Of a stretch of DNA of 64,000 nucleotides, positions 26,830-35,828 are shown in pieces. The notes below the pieces were generated by a model that was given only the letters and a program-made list of their open reading frames with translations, was not told the origin of the DNA and did no database searches. The DNA comes from Blautia sp. An81. Its GTDB lineage: Bacteria; Bacillota; Clostridia; Lachnospirales; Lachnospiraceae. Each line of letters opens with the position of its first letter. The stretch's first letter is position 1. A program made the translations under genes and the position numbers. Where the stretch lies: NCBI RefSeq assembly GCF_002161285.1, contig NZ_NFHH01000015.1:1-64000 (forward strand), read 5' to 3'.

Positions 26830-27351
26830 TTACAGCCGTGCGTCAAAAAGTCCGCAGAAGCTGTCGATAGGATCCTGCCCCTTAAAAGCTTCTTCTCCTG
26901 TCATCAGGTTTTCTACCAGTGCATCGAAGGTACTGTCTTTTGTGTCATAGGCATTGATGTAAGTCCGTACCTGGGGAATATCTGCCAGCATGGTGGGCTG
27001 TCCGCAGCTTACGGCTACTACCGGGATTTCAAAGACATACCAGAGGATTTCTCCGCCGCCTTTGGAAAGTCCGAAGCTGGGTCTTCCCTCGTTAATATCA
27101 CAGAGGGTGATTACCAGGTCCATGTCTTTTACAAAGTCTGCAATGGCGTTCTTACCGGCAAAGTAAATATTGATATCCGGTTTCTCCCCGGCTTCGATCT
27201 GTTTCTTCATTTTGTCTACAGGGCTTTCATAGATAAATGCGTCAAAGCCTTTGCTGATCAGCTTATCTCTTAAAAGTTCTGCCGGGTTGGTCCCTCCTGC
27301 CATTCCCATGGCTTTGGCAAGAGCGGACATGCCGCTTTCTGCCCCTTTCAC
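26830..27351 (-). pseudogene. Orphan C-terminal domain of a glycoside hydrolase family 3 enzyme
   Basis: 173 aa from a GTG at 27351 with AAAGGAG upstream. The protein matches only the last domain of GH3 beta-N-acetylhexosaminidase-like enzymes (PVVAVSCGQPTMLADIPQVRTYINAYDTKDSTFDALVENL). The N-terminal TIM barrel with the catalytic aspartate is absent, and the 130 bp upstream hold no trace of it. The opening KGAESGMSALAKAMG reads as if cut from a larger protein. Either a decayed gene or a re-used binding domain; catalysis is not expected. Confidence 0.6.
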
Positions 27352-27481
27352 ATAGCCTTCTCCTTTCCTGAACAGCACATTTCCGTGTTCGTTTTACTAT
27401 AATCAGTATTGTAACACCCCGGACTGCCGCAGGTTAGGATAATTTCTCTGGATATGCGTCCGATTTTTAGTTTTTTCGGAA

Positions 27482-30181
27482 TTATTCAAATAATCCTCTG
27501 ATTTTTTCCCAGAAGCCGGTGTTTTCTGCAGGGGATTCCTCCCGGGACTCTTCCTCTTCTATCTGGATGGGATCGGTCTGGAAGGCAAACTGGACAGCCT
27601 CTACATTGGTATTTTTCTCAGATACAAAGGAAACCGGAACATAGTCTTCGCCGGAAAATTCCTGTACCATTTCCTCCACCTTATTTTCGATTTCTGTGTC
27701 TATATCTGCAGTTTCTGTTTTAAATTCTTCAGTGCCGTCTTTCATTTCTCCGGCTCCCTCGTCCAGATCCTGGGAACCTTCTGCCAGGCTGGAAATACCC
27801 GTTTCAAAAACAGAGGCTCCGGAAGATAAAGTGTCTACCCCTTCCTGAAGCTGGGTAAGGCCTTCCAAAAGAGCCTGGGTCCCTTCTGTAAGACTGCTGC
27901 TTCCTGTCTGGATATCTGTACCTTTCTCTTCCAGTTCTTCTAATCCTGCGTCAAGCTGGCGGGCGCCCTTTGCCAGGGCAGAGATCCCGGTGTTTAACCG
28001 GGTGATCCCGCCGCTTACTTCTTCTGCTCCCTGATTCAGCGCTGCGGAAGAAGATTTCAGGGCTTCTCCCCCTTCCTTCAGGGGCTGATTCTGAGCAGTC
28101 AATTCGTCAAATCCTTTTAAAAGGCTGTCGATTCCTTCTGCTCCTGCAGGAAGAGAAGCGGTCTGTGTCTCCATGGAAGTTAACCCCTGGTTCATCTGCT
28201 CCAGTCCTGTTTCCAGCTGCCGGGCCCCTTCTGTCAGAGCCTGTATACTTTCCGTAAGCTGTGACAGGTCTCCTGTCTGGAAATCTGGAAGGCTTTCCCC
28301 TGCTTCGGCTGCTTTGTTTAGTTCTTCCGCCATACTGTTCACAGATCCGGTTTCTCCTGCCTGGATCTCTTCTAATCTGGAGGCAATGGATGTCAGCGCC
28401 GAAGAGCTGTCATTGCTTATAGAAATCTCCGGTGCAGGAATATCCACAGCCACAGTATCTGCCCCCTGCACACTGACCCTGCTTCCATCCAGGCCGGCAA
28501 TAAGGGCGCTTCCTGTATCCGGATCTATGGCGCCGCTGCCTATGGAATTCCAGACAGCGGCTATGGCTGCATCAATCTGGGCATTGGCACTGTCTGCCGC
28601 TGTCTCTATCTGGCTGTTTGCCTGGCTGATCTGAGCGTTTGCCGAATCTACCTGGGACTGGAGAGCTGCCCCAGCCTGGTTTAGACTGTCACTGGCACTA
28701 TCTGCCTGGGACTGGAGTTCGCTTTCTGCCTGAGAAAGAATATTTTCTGCTTCCTGCAGCTCTCCCGCCGCCTCATTATACAGAGAAAACATTTCTCCGG
28801 CCTTTGCCTGGACACTATCCATAGCCTGGGCTGCTTCCTGAAGACTGCCCAGCATTTCCTGCAGCTGCCCGCCTTCCCTGGAGTCTTCCAGAAGCCGGAG
28901 CTGGGACCGAAGGGCCTCCAGTCCATCAGACAGAGCCGCTGCCCCATCTGTAAGCTGCTGAGAACTGTCTTTTAAAGCAGTTACCCCCTGGGAGACTTCT
29001 CCCAGGTTTTTCAGTCCGGCCAGCTGTCCGGCCCCTTCCTTCAGCTGGTCCACGCCGCTGATATAAGCCTGGACGCCGTCTATATAGCTCTCGGTTCCTT
29101 CTGTATAGGTCCTGGTCCCTTCTGCTAATTGACCTGCGCCGGCTTCAAGAACAGGGACGCCTTCTTTCAGGCTGTCTGCTCCCTGGATCAGAGATTTACT
29201 TCCGGAAGCTGCCGAAGAAACGCCATTCAGATAAACGCCGATACCGGTCTCCAGCTCCTGGCTTCCCCGGACAAGAGCAGAACTTCCCGAAGCGGCCCCG
29301 TCTGTGCCTGTTTTAAGGCTGACTGCACCTTGGGCCAGGCTGCCTGTGGCATCCAGAAGCCGGCTGCCTCCTTCCGCCAGTTCTCCAGTACCTTCTTTCA
29401 GTGAACCGGCCCCTTCATCAAGCCGGGATACCGCTTCTTTCAGCTCATCTGTCTGTTCATAGAGAGCCGTCATATCCAGGCTGTCTGTATCAATGGCAAA
29501 GGACATCGGTACTCCCTGAAAAGAAATCCCGTCCATTTCAAAGTCTGTAACTTCTGAAGTAATGGAAAATTCCTTTTCCTGTCCCGCCATAATGTTGTAT
29601 AGGATCTGTTTATCTGCTCCCACATTTGCCAGAGTAGCCCCCTCTGCCTGGATATTTTTGCACTTTTCGGAGTCCAGTGTAACTGTGGCCTGGAGCAGAT
29701 AATCTTCAAAATAGTCTCCCTTTACTTTTTCATTTTTCTTTACGGAAATCCGGATTTCCAGATTTCCGCTCTCTCCGGCCAGTTCTTTCGGATTTTTCTT
29801 CTCACCGTTCAGGTAATAGGAAATCTGGATCTTCCAGGGCAGTTCTTTTGTCTCCAGATTCCCCTGATAATAGAATTTCCCTTTTTTGCCTTCTACTGTA
29901 TATCCGTCGGCTGTCTCCTCTATTTTATCCTCGGTAGTCAGGTTGGTTACTTCTGTATAATCGCCATAGTCTGTGATCCCGGTATCTTTTTCCAGATCAT
30001 ATTCATTGACCACATAGACGCCGGATACGGTTCCATCTTCTTCCAGGGAGGCATAGACATTTTCTTCTTTTTGAGGATTCTCCTCAGCCATGACCGGCAG
30101 GGGGGGTCCGAGGACCATGGAAAAACATACAGCCGCTGTAATGGTGTTTTTTGTATATCTGCTTTTTTTATTTCGATTCAT
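27482..30181 (-). CDS. YhgE/Pip-like heptad-repeat secreted or surface protein
   Basis: 899 aa. A signal peptide (TITAAVCFSMVLGPPLPVMA) is followed by about 200 residues of beta-rich domain and then a very long region (about residues 250-850) of repeated L-x-x-G-(A/T)-x-x-L units such as LKEGTGELAEGGSRLLDATGS, as in YhgE/Pip proteins. A Q/S/A-rich coiled section (residues ~460-540) interrupts it. Unlike typical YhgE, I see no run of C-terminal membrane helices; it ends FWEKIRGLFE. It overlaps the remnant MMPL gene by 14 bp. In Clostridia such pairs sit together; the role is unknown. Confidence 0.75.
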   Translation of the reverse strand: MNRNKKSRYTKNTITAAVCFSMVLGPPLPVMAEENPQKEENVYASLEEDGTVSGVYVVNEYDLEKDTGITDYGDYTEVTNLTTEDKIEETADGYTVEGKKGKFYYQGNLETKELPWKIQISYYLNGEKKNPKELAGESGNLEIRISVKKNEKVKGDYFEDYLLQATVTLDSEKCKNIQAEGATLANVGADKQILYNIMAGQEKEFSITSEVTDFEMDGISFQGVPMSFAIDTDSLDMTALYEQTDELKEAVSRLDEGAGSLKEGTGELAEGGSRLLDATGSLAQGAVSLKTGTDGAASGSSALVRGSQELETGIGVYLNGVSSAASGSKSLIQGADSLKEGVPVLEAGAGQLAEGTRTYTEGTESYIDGVQAYISGVDQLKEGAGQLAGLKNLGEVSQGVTALKDSSQQLTDGAAALSDGLEALRSQLRLLEDSREGGQLQEMLGSLQEAAQAMDSVQAKAGEMFSLYNEAAGELQEAENILSQAESELQSQADSASDSLNQAGAALQSQVDSANAQISQANSQIETAADSANAQIDAAIAAVWNSIGSGAIDPDTGSALIAGLDGSRVSVQGADTVAVDIPAPEISISNDSSSALTSIASRLEEIQAGETGSVNSMAEELNKAAEAGESLPDFQTGDLSQLTESIQALTEGARQLETGLEQMNQGLTSMETQTASLPAGAEGIDSLLKGFDELTAQNQPLKEGGEALKSSSAALNQGAEEVSGGITRLNTGISALAKGARQLDAGLEELEEKGTDIQTGSSSLTEGTQALLEGLTQLQEGVDTLSSGASVFETGISSLAEGSQDLDEGAGEMKDGTEEFKTETADIDTEIENKVEEMVQEFSGEDYVPVSFVSEKNTNVEAVQFAFQTDPIQIEEEESREESPAENTGFWEKIRGLFE

Positions 30182-30740
30182 GATGATGTCTCCTTTTCTG
30201 ATAAAAGTTTGTGTGCAGGGTAGTTTTCTCTATAAGCCCGTCAAATAAGTACAGCAGTCCCGGCAGTACAAAAAGTACGATAGTCAGGGACAGCATACTT
30301 CCGTTTCCCAGGAAGGTTCCAAGCTGGGAAAGGATCCCGTGAGAAGAAATCGCCCCCATCAGGTATCCCACCACAGCCAGCACAATACCGGAAGTAAGCA
30401 AAGATGTAGTCACCGCTGCGATGGTTTCAGAAACTGCCTTTTTCTTATCCATGGTCTGTCTGAACTCCATATAGCGTTCCGTAGTCAGGATCGCATAATC
30501 CACGGTAGCTCCTAATTGGATAGAGCTGATGATCAGGTAGGAAATGTAGAATACCGTAGAATCCTTAAAGTATGGAATCGACACATTGATCCACACTGCC
30601 GTCTCGATAGCCAGCACCAGGAAAACCGGGAGAGAGACGGATTTCATGGTAAAAAGCAGTACCACAAAAACTGCTGCCAGGATAAACAGGGTAAGGATGC
30701 TTTTGGGATGCTCCACGATTTTCTGATAAAATTTTTTCAT
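30168..30740 (-). pseudogene. MMPL/RND-family transporter with large internal deletion
   Basis: 190 aa. It starts like an intact MMPL protein (KKFYQKIVEHPKSILTLFIL), but within the first membrane helix it passes straight into what is normally the last membrane block (SVSLPVFLVLAIETAVWIN, SIQLGATVDYAILTTERYME, VTTSLLTSGIVLAVVGYLMG). Full proteins are about 700 aa; some 500 residues with the periplasmic domain and first helix bundle are gone, in frame. It has a good start and stays in the operon with the YhgE-like gene. Probably non-functional as a pump, though a short membrane partner cannot be excluded. Confidence 0.65.
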
Positions 30741-30764
30741 GACGGTATACCTTTCTCTGACTTT

Positions 30765-31379
30765 TCACTCATTTTTCTCACCTTCCCGGGACAGTTCTTC
30801 CAGAAGCTTCTCCAGTACTCTGACCGTTTCATGGATTCCACGGCTGCTGTTGATGCAAAAGTCATAATTATCTGGTTTTCCCCAGCCCCCGTCTGTGTAA
30901 TAATTGTAGTAGGCTTTTCTCCGTTTATCTGTTTTCCTTATCAGTGTCTCTGTCTCCTTTGCGGATAAATGGAGCAGCTCTTTTTTTCGCATTACACGGC
31001 AGGCATATGGGGCAGTGATAAAAATACAAACACAGGGGATATCTGCCTCTTTTAGAATAAAGTCTCCGCATCTGCCTACAAAAACTGCATTTCCTTCCCT
31101 TGCCCGGTTCAGGATATAGTCCTTCTGTATCTGAAATAAAATATCATTGGCCGGAAGTCCACGGAGATTTTCATCCTCTGCCTCATACCATATTCTGTGT
31201 ATCCAGGGATTGGCTTTCTGCTCATCTGCCCTTTCCAGATGATCTATGGGAATCCTGCTTTTCTCCGCCGCACCTTCCAGCAGCCTGCGGTCATAAAAGG
31301 AATATCCAAGCTGCTCGGCAAGTATCTTTCCGATCTCATGTCCTCCGCTGCCAAATTCTCTGCTTATGCATATATTCAT
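30765..31379 (-). CDS. Cytidylate-kinase-like family protein
   Basis: 204 aa. The N-terminal MNICISREFGSGGHEIGKILAEQLGYSFYD is a P-loop variant of cytidylate-kinase-like family 2; VFVGRCGDFIL and the KRRKAYYNYYTDGGWG lid are present. It is a free-standing paralogue of the C-terminal half of the fusion at 14327-15607. True Cmk enzymes are more conserved, so CMP phosphorylation is uncertain. First gene of the unit leading to the MMPL remnant; divergent from a TetR gene. Confidence 0.8.
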   Translation of the reverse strand: MNICISREFGSGGHEIGKILAEQLGYSFYDRRLLEGAAEKSRIPIDHLERADEQKANPWIHRIWYEAEDENLRGLPANDILFQIQKDYILNRAREGNAVFVGRCGDFILKEADIPCVCIFITAPYACRVMRKKELLHLSAKETETLIRKTDKRRKAYYNYYTDGGWGKPDNYDFCINSSRGIHETVRVLEKLLEELSREGEKNE

Positions 31380-31503
31380 TTTTTAAGGCCTCCTTTTTTT
31401 CATCTGTTCTGCATTTTATGAAAAAAATCCAGGAAAGAAAAGCAACACTTTTCAGCAGATGTCTAAAATTTAGGCAAATGACTGAATATGTTTAGCTGAA
31501 TGA

Positions 31504-31537
31504 TTGACTTTTTATTTTTCAGCCGCTAAAATAAAAA
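31504..31537 (+). promoter_or_regulatory. Promoter with overlapping operator for the TetR gene
   Basis: TTGACT (31504-31509), 17-bp spacer and TAAAAT (31527-31532). A perfect inverted repeat TTTTTATTTT (31509-31518) / AAAATAAAAA (31528-31537) covers the spacer and -10, a likely site of autorepression. A smaller dyad CTAAAATTTAG lies near 31463-31473. Confidence 0.5.
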
Positions 31538-31560
31538 AACAATATTGCTGATAAAGGAGT

Positions 31561-32172
31561 ATGGATGATCCCATGAAACATAACGCTACCACCTTTTATA
31601 CCAGGAAAATCCTTGCAGAATCTCTGAAAAAGCTTATCCGCAGGAAATCCTTCTCGAATATCACTGTCCGGGAAATCACCGAGGACTGCGGATTGAACAG
31701 AAATACTTTTTATTATCATTTTGAGGATATCAACGATCTTTTGAAATGGACTTTAGAACAGGAAGCTATTGATGTGGTAAAACATTTTGATCTGATGTCT
31801 GATTACGAAGAGGCTGTCCGGTTTGTTATGAATTATATCGAGGAGAATGAAAAGCTGCTGAACAACATCTGTAACTCTTTAGGACAGGGAGAACTGAAAC
31901 GTTTCTTCTTCAATGACCTTTATGGGATCACCTCTTCTGTTATAGATAAAACTATCCAGCAGATGGAACTGTCCATACCTTCCGATTACAGAGATTTTCT
32001 CAGCCGGTTTTATACGGAAGCCTTTGCAGGCCTTCTGATGGACGGGATCACAAATCCCACTCTGAGGAACAATGATAAAAATATCCTGTATATCTCTCTG
32101 GTCATACGCTCTTCCCTTCCGCCTCTTCTCAGTGATTATGCCGCCCAGCAAAAGGCAGAGAAGGAAGAATAG
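31561..32172 (+). CDS. TetR/AcrR-family regulator (TetR_C_8-like)
   Basis: 203 aa. The N-terminal HTH is in FSNITVREITEDCGLNRNTFYYHFEDINDLL; the helical C-terminus has DFLSRFYTEAFAGLLMDGITNP, as in the group of TetR proteins often found next to MMPL/YhgE genes. AAAGGAG ends one base before the ATG at 31561, so the ATG at 31573 (MKHNATTF) may be the real start even though its spacing is long. Likely controls the divergent kinase-MMPL-YhgE unit. Confidence 0.82.
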   Translation: MDDPMKHNATTFYTRKILAESLKKLIRRKSFSNITVREITEDCGLNRNTFYYHFEDINDLLKWTLEQEAIDVVKHFDLMSDYEEAVRFVMNYIEENEKLLNNICNSLGQGELKRFFFNDLYGITSSVIDKTIQQMELSIPSDYRDFLSRFYTEAFAGLLMDGITNPTLRNNDKNILYISLVIRSSLPPLLSDYAAQQKAEKEE

Positions 32173-32176
32173 CGTC

Positions 32177-32222
32177 AAAAAGTCCCTGCGAGAGCATAAA
32201 CTGCCCTGCAGAGACTTTTTTC
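32177..32222 (+). terminator. Terminator of the TetR gene
   Basis: Imperfect stem AAAAAGTC-CCTGC / GCAG-AGACTTTTTTT beginning 5 bp after the stop codon, ending in a T-run. Confidence 0.65.
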
Positions 32223-32242
32223 CTGATCATCCTGCACTTCCT

Positions 32243-32647
32243 CTAATCTGCTGCCTGTGCTTCTTCCTGCTTAACGGTCTTTACCCGCAGAAAGAAATAC
32301 AACAGATGGCATACCCACACAACAGCCAGACAGATCTGTCCCACCGGAACCTTGCTCATCATCAGAAAGCCAACCGCCATCACCACGGTCACGGTCCCTA
32401 CGATCCGCAGTTTCGTCCCCATAGTCATGGCCCGCTGCTTCACAAAGCTGTCCAGATGTTTCTTATAAAGATTCGTTCCGATGAACCAGCCATGAAGCCG
32501 CTTTGAACTTTTCGCAAAGCAGAATACCGTGGCCATGAAAAAGGGCACGGTAGGGAGAATCGGCAGGATGATGCCAATTACTCCAAGTCCCAGGCATATA
32601 AAGCCCAGTATGATCCAGAGGATCCGGAACGGATTCATATTCTTCAT
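32243..32647 (-). CDS. YbaN-like (DUF454) inner-membrane protein
   Basis: 134 aa. Typical DUF454 sequence: [46 protein letters not shown], then two further helices. Function unknown in all species; in several Gram-positives it is close to haem or iron genes, as here 106 bp from the haem-uptake operon. Confidence 0.85.
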   Translation of the reverse strand: MKNMNPFRILWIILGFICLGLGVIGIILPILPTVPFFMATVFCFAKSSKRLHGWFIGTNLYKKHLDSFVKQRAMTMGTKLRIVGTVTVVMAVGFLMMSKVPVGQICLAVVWVCHLLYFFLRVKTVKQEEAQAAD

Positions 32648-32752
32648 TTTGTTTCACTCCTGTTTTTCTGATTCTGACCGCTGCAGTAATATTCATAGCC
32701 TCGCCACATGCACACTTGAAATCTGCCACTTACAAGACTAAGACGGCTATCG

Positions 32753-33589
32753 TTACACGGTCAGGACAAATTTCTTTCCTTCAATGATCGTCACTCCCAG
32801 GGAAATCCCATACAGTGTCCGGATGCATTCCGGTGTGACCACTTCAGCCGGTGAACCCTGTGCAGCCACCTGTCCGTCTTTCAAGCCGATGATACGGTCA
32901 GAAAAATGAATCGCCTGATTAATATCATGGAGTACCATGATAATGGTGATTCCATATTCTTCATTAAGTTTCTTCACCAGCTCCAGGATCTCGATCTGAT
33001 AACGGATGTCCAGATAGGTGGTCGGTTCGTCCAGAAACAAGATCTTAGTATTCTGCGCCAGTGCCATGGCAATCCATACGCGCTGACGCTGTCCGCCTGA
33101 AAGGCGGCTTACTTCCCGGTCTCGGTACTTCTCTACATTGGTCACTTCCATGGCCCACTCGATCAGCTTTTCATCTTCATCACTGCGCCCCTGCATCATT
33201 TTCATATGAGGCGTACGCCCAAAGGATACCAGCCGTTCTACTGTAATGTCATCTGCCGAAGAATTATACTGATGGACAATGGACACTCTTTTTGCAAAAT
33301 CTTTCAGACCAAAATTCTGGATATTTCTTCCGTGGAGAAAGATATTCCCTTTCCGGGGATACAGGTTTTTGGTCATCAGGTTAAACAGGGTAGACTTTCC
33401 GCATCCATTTGCTCCCATAATCGTAGTGATCTTTCCACCTTCTATGGTAAAGGAAATGCCTTTTAGAACCTTATTCTTTCCATAGGAAAAAGACAAATCC
33501 CTGACTTCCATGGCAGGCTTGTCTGCTCTCATCGCCGTTTTCCGAACATCTGTAATGTTTTTTTGCACTTGGTTCATATCAGGCTGCAT
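32753..33589 (-). CDS. Iron/haem ABC transporter ATP-binding protein (FecE/HmuV type)
   Basis: 278 aa. Walker A GANGCGKSTLF, signature LSGGQRQRVWIAMA, Walker B ILFLDEPTTYLDI and H-loop LHD are those of the FepC/FecE/HmuV class. A 25-residue N-terminal extension precedes the usual MEVRDLSFSYG start, so a later Met may be used. Its 5' end overlaps the permease by 11 bp. Last gene of the haem/iron operon. Confidence 0.92.
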   Translation of the reverse strand: MQPDMNQVQKNITDVRKTAMRADKPAMEVRDLSFSYGKNKVLKGISFTIEGGKITTIMGANGCGKSTLFNLMTKNLYPRKGNIFLHGRNIQNFGLKDFAKRVSIVHQYNSSADDITVERLVSFGRTPHMKMMQGRSDEDEKLIEWAMEVTNVEKYRDREVSRLSGGQRQRVWIAMALAQNTKILFLDEPTTYLDIRYQIEILELVKKLNEEYGITIIMVLHDINQAIHFSDRIIGLKDGQVAAQGSPAEVVTPECIRTLYGISLGVTIIEGKKFVLTV

Positions 33590-34676
33590 ACTTCTTCGAC
33601 CTCCTTAATAAAATGATAAAGAACGGTCCGCCGATCACACTCATGATAATGGACGCCGACACTTCGTAGGGTGCTGCCACAGTCCGACCAATGGTATCCG
33701 CCAGCAGAAAGGTAAAGGCTCCCGCCAGCATGGAAAAGGGCACCAGCGCCCGGTGGTCACTTCCCACCAGCAGCCTTCCGATATGGGGTACAATAAGCCC
33801 CAGAAAGCTGATGGCGCCCACCACTGCTGTGGAAATGCTTGCCAGGAGAACCGCAACAAGGGAAATCAGGATACGCATCAGGTTTACGTTGACACCCAGG
33901 CTCCTGGCTGTCTTATCTTCCAGGGACATCAGGTTGCATATCTTTGTAAACAGCAGCGCAAGGATCAGCCCGGCAATCACATAGGGAAGGAGCGTCTGTA
34001 CGTCCTCCCATGTCTTCTGTGTGATATTTCCCTCTACGATAGAAGCCACTCCGGAGGAATTTCCACCGCTCATGGAGTTCAGGGCATCCGATAGTCCGGT
34101 GAACATGGCGCTCACTGCCACGCCGGTCAGAATAATACGCAGCGGGCTTAATCCGCCTTTCCAAGACAGGCTGTATACCAGGAAAAAAGCCAGCACACCT
34201 CCTGCGAATGCCAACAGAGGAGTAAAAAAGTAAAGGGCTGGGAGGAAGGCCGTGATCAAAACAGCTGTAAATCCCGCACCGCTGGAGATGCCGATGATCC
34301 CCGGATCCGCCAGCGGGTTCTTTAACACTGCCTGAAAAAGGACTCCTGAGACCGCTACTGCCGCCCCTGCAAATAGAGAGATCACGATTCTCGGAAAACG
34401 CAGGTCATAGATGGCTGCCACGTCGTCGATCCGTTCGATGAACAGTCCACGGAATAATTCCGATGGTGAGACCTTCAGGCTTCCAATATTAACAGACAAT
34501 AGGATCAGCACTGCCAGCAGGATTCCTGTAACAAAAAAAGATACCACTGCCCGGGCTGTCTTCCGTTTCTTCCTGCTCCGATCCTGCCTTCCAAAATCTT
34601 CCTGCTCCACCCTGCCATCGAAAACTGCCGGATACGTAAGGCCGCCGTCCTGTCTTAAGTCTTTGTCTTCACTCAT
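33579..34676 (-). CDS. FecCD-family iron/haem permease
   Basis: 365 aa. A polar N-terminus of about 45 residues is followed by about ten helices of the BtuC/FecCD fold. FRGLFIERIDDVAAIYDLRFPRIVISLFAGAAVAVSGVLFQAVLKNPLADPGIIGISSGAGF is the family hallmark in order, and ISFLGLIVPHIGRLLVGSDHR is the coupling region. It moves the ligand handed over by the adjacent binding protein. 12 bp separate it from that gene. Confidence 0.92.
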   Translation of the reverse strand: MSEDKDLRQDGGLTYPAVFDGRVEQEDFGRQDRSRKKRKTARAVVSFFVTGILLAVLILLSVNIGSLKVSPSELFRGLFIERIDDVAAIYDLRFPRIVISLFAGAAVAVSGVLFQAVLKNPLADPGIIGISSGAGFTAVLITAFLPALYFFTPLLAFAGGVLAFFLVYSLSWKGGLSPLRIILTGVAVSAMFTGLSDALNSMSGGNSSGVASIVEGNITQKTWEDVQTLLPYVIAGLILALLFTKICNLMSLEDKTARSLGVNVNLMRILISLVAVLLASISTAVVGAISFLGLIVPHIGRLLVGSDHRALVPFSMLAGAFTFLLADTIGRTVAAPYEVSASIIMSVIGGPFFIILLRRSKKYAA

Positions 34677-34688
34677 GGCTTATCCCCC

Positions 34689-35828
34689 TTACTTCGTGAT
34701 TTCCTGTAGTGTCTCTTCGTCTACCTTTTCGGAAGCTTCGCTCTCTTCCGCCGCCTTTGCGGCATTCTCACTGTTCTCTTTTGCTTTTTCTTCGTCTGCT
34801 TCGCTCTCCGGATAAAGCATAGGCTGCAGTTCCTCTAAAGCCTCCGGGTAATCAAAGTCGGCGCTCATCCCAAAGTATTCGTAGGTCAGGTCATACACAC
34901 ACCCGTTTTTTACAGCATCAAAATGCTGCCAGATATCGTTTGTCTCAAATTCCTCATTGAACATTTCAACAATCTGATCCGGCAGAGCGTGAGCCGCCCG
35001 CAGGATCACGTCCGGTTCTTTTGTCTTCATATCCTCCGTATTTACGGTCAGAAATTCTTGATCTGTTCCGGCATAAACATTCTGGCCGCCTGCCAGTTCC
35101 ACCAGACTTCCCACATAAGAATTCTCAGTTGCAATGATATAACTTCCGGGAAGTCCCATGAGGATCAGCACTTTCGGTGCATCTTTCCCTTCATTTGTAT
35201 TCTTGTAATCTTCATAAAACTTCGTGAATTCATCCACCATTTTCTGTGCCTGTTCTTCCCTTCCAAAGATCTCACCCAATTCTTGAATGGAACGGTACAT
35301 CCCTTGTACGCTGCGCAGATTTAAGAACGCCCAGTCTGTATCAATAGCTTCATATTTGGGCTGCAGATCAGCCTGAAGGGTAGCCGGGCTCAGAATCCAG
35401 TCTGGATCCAGGGATGCTACGATCTCCATATCCGGGGCCATGGCGGTTCCGACCTTCTCCGCTTCCTCATACCTTTCCGGAATCTCCGAGATAGAACTGG
35501 AGCATACGCCAACCAGGTCCAGCTCCAGCTGGTCGCAGATTTCCGCTGTGGACGGAGATGTGGCAATGATCCTCGGTTCTTCTGCCATCCCCTTTACCTT
35601 TGCTTTCGCGGCTTCCACAGCAGCTTTTTCCTCCGGGTCTGTGATCTCCAGCATAGTCTCCACACTTTCCATCTGGGGGGAGGCTTTGCTACTTTCAGAG
35701 GCGTTATCTCCTGTTTCCCCGCCGCTTTGATCTACACATCCTGCCAGAAGGCTGCAGGAAAGAACCGTGCATACGGTAAGGGACGGGATTCTCTTTTTTA
35801 CATCCATCCATCTATGCTTCATCATCAT
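34689..35828 (-). CDS. Iron/haem-compound binding lipoprotein of ABC transporter
   Basis: 379 aa. Lipobox LLAGC near residue 31, an acidic spacer, then a type III (FepB/BtuF-like) periplasmic-binding fold: RIIATSPSTAEICDQLELDLVGV, PDMEIVASLDPDWILSP, PKVLILMGLPGSYIIATENSYVGSLVELAGGQNVY. The C-terminus is unusual, with about 45 Glu/Ala/Lys-rich residues. GGAGG lies 5 nt before the ATG inside the end of the upstream gene, with a 17-bp overlap, so the two are translationally coupled. Confidence 0.9.
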   Translation of the reverse strand: MMMKHRWMDVKKRIPSLTVCTVLSCSLLAGCVDQSGGETGDNASESSKASPQMESVETMLEITDPEEKAAVEAAKAKVKGMAEEPRIIATSPSTAEICDQLELDLVGVCSSSISEIPERYEEAEKVGTAMAPDMEIVASLDPDWILSPATLQADLQPKYEAIDTDWAFLNLRSVQGMYRSIQELGEIFGREEQAQKMVDEFTKFYEDYKNTNEGKDAPKVLILMGLPGSYIIATENSYVGSLVELAGGQNVYAGTDQEFLTVNTEDMKTKEPDVILRAAHALPDQIVEMFNEEFETNDIWQHFDAVKNGCVYDLTYEYFGMSADFDYPEALEELQPMLYPESEADEEKAKENSENAAKAAEESEASEKVDEETLQEITK

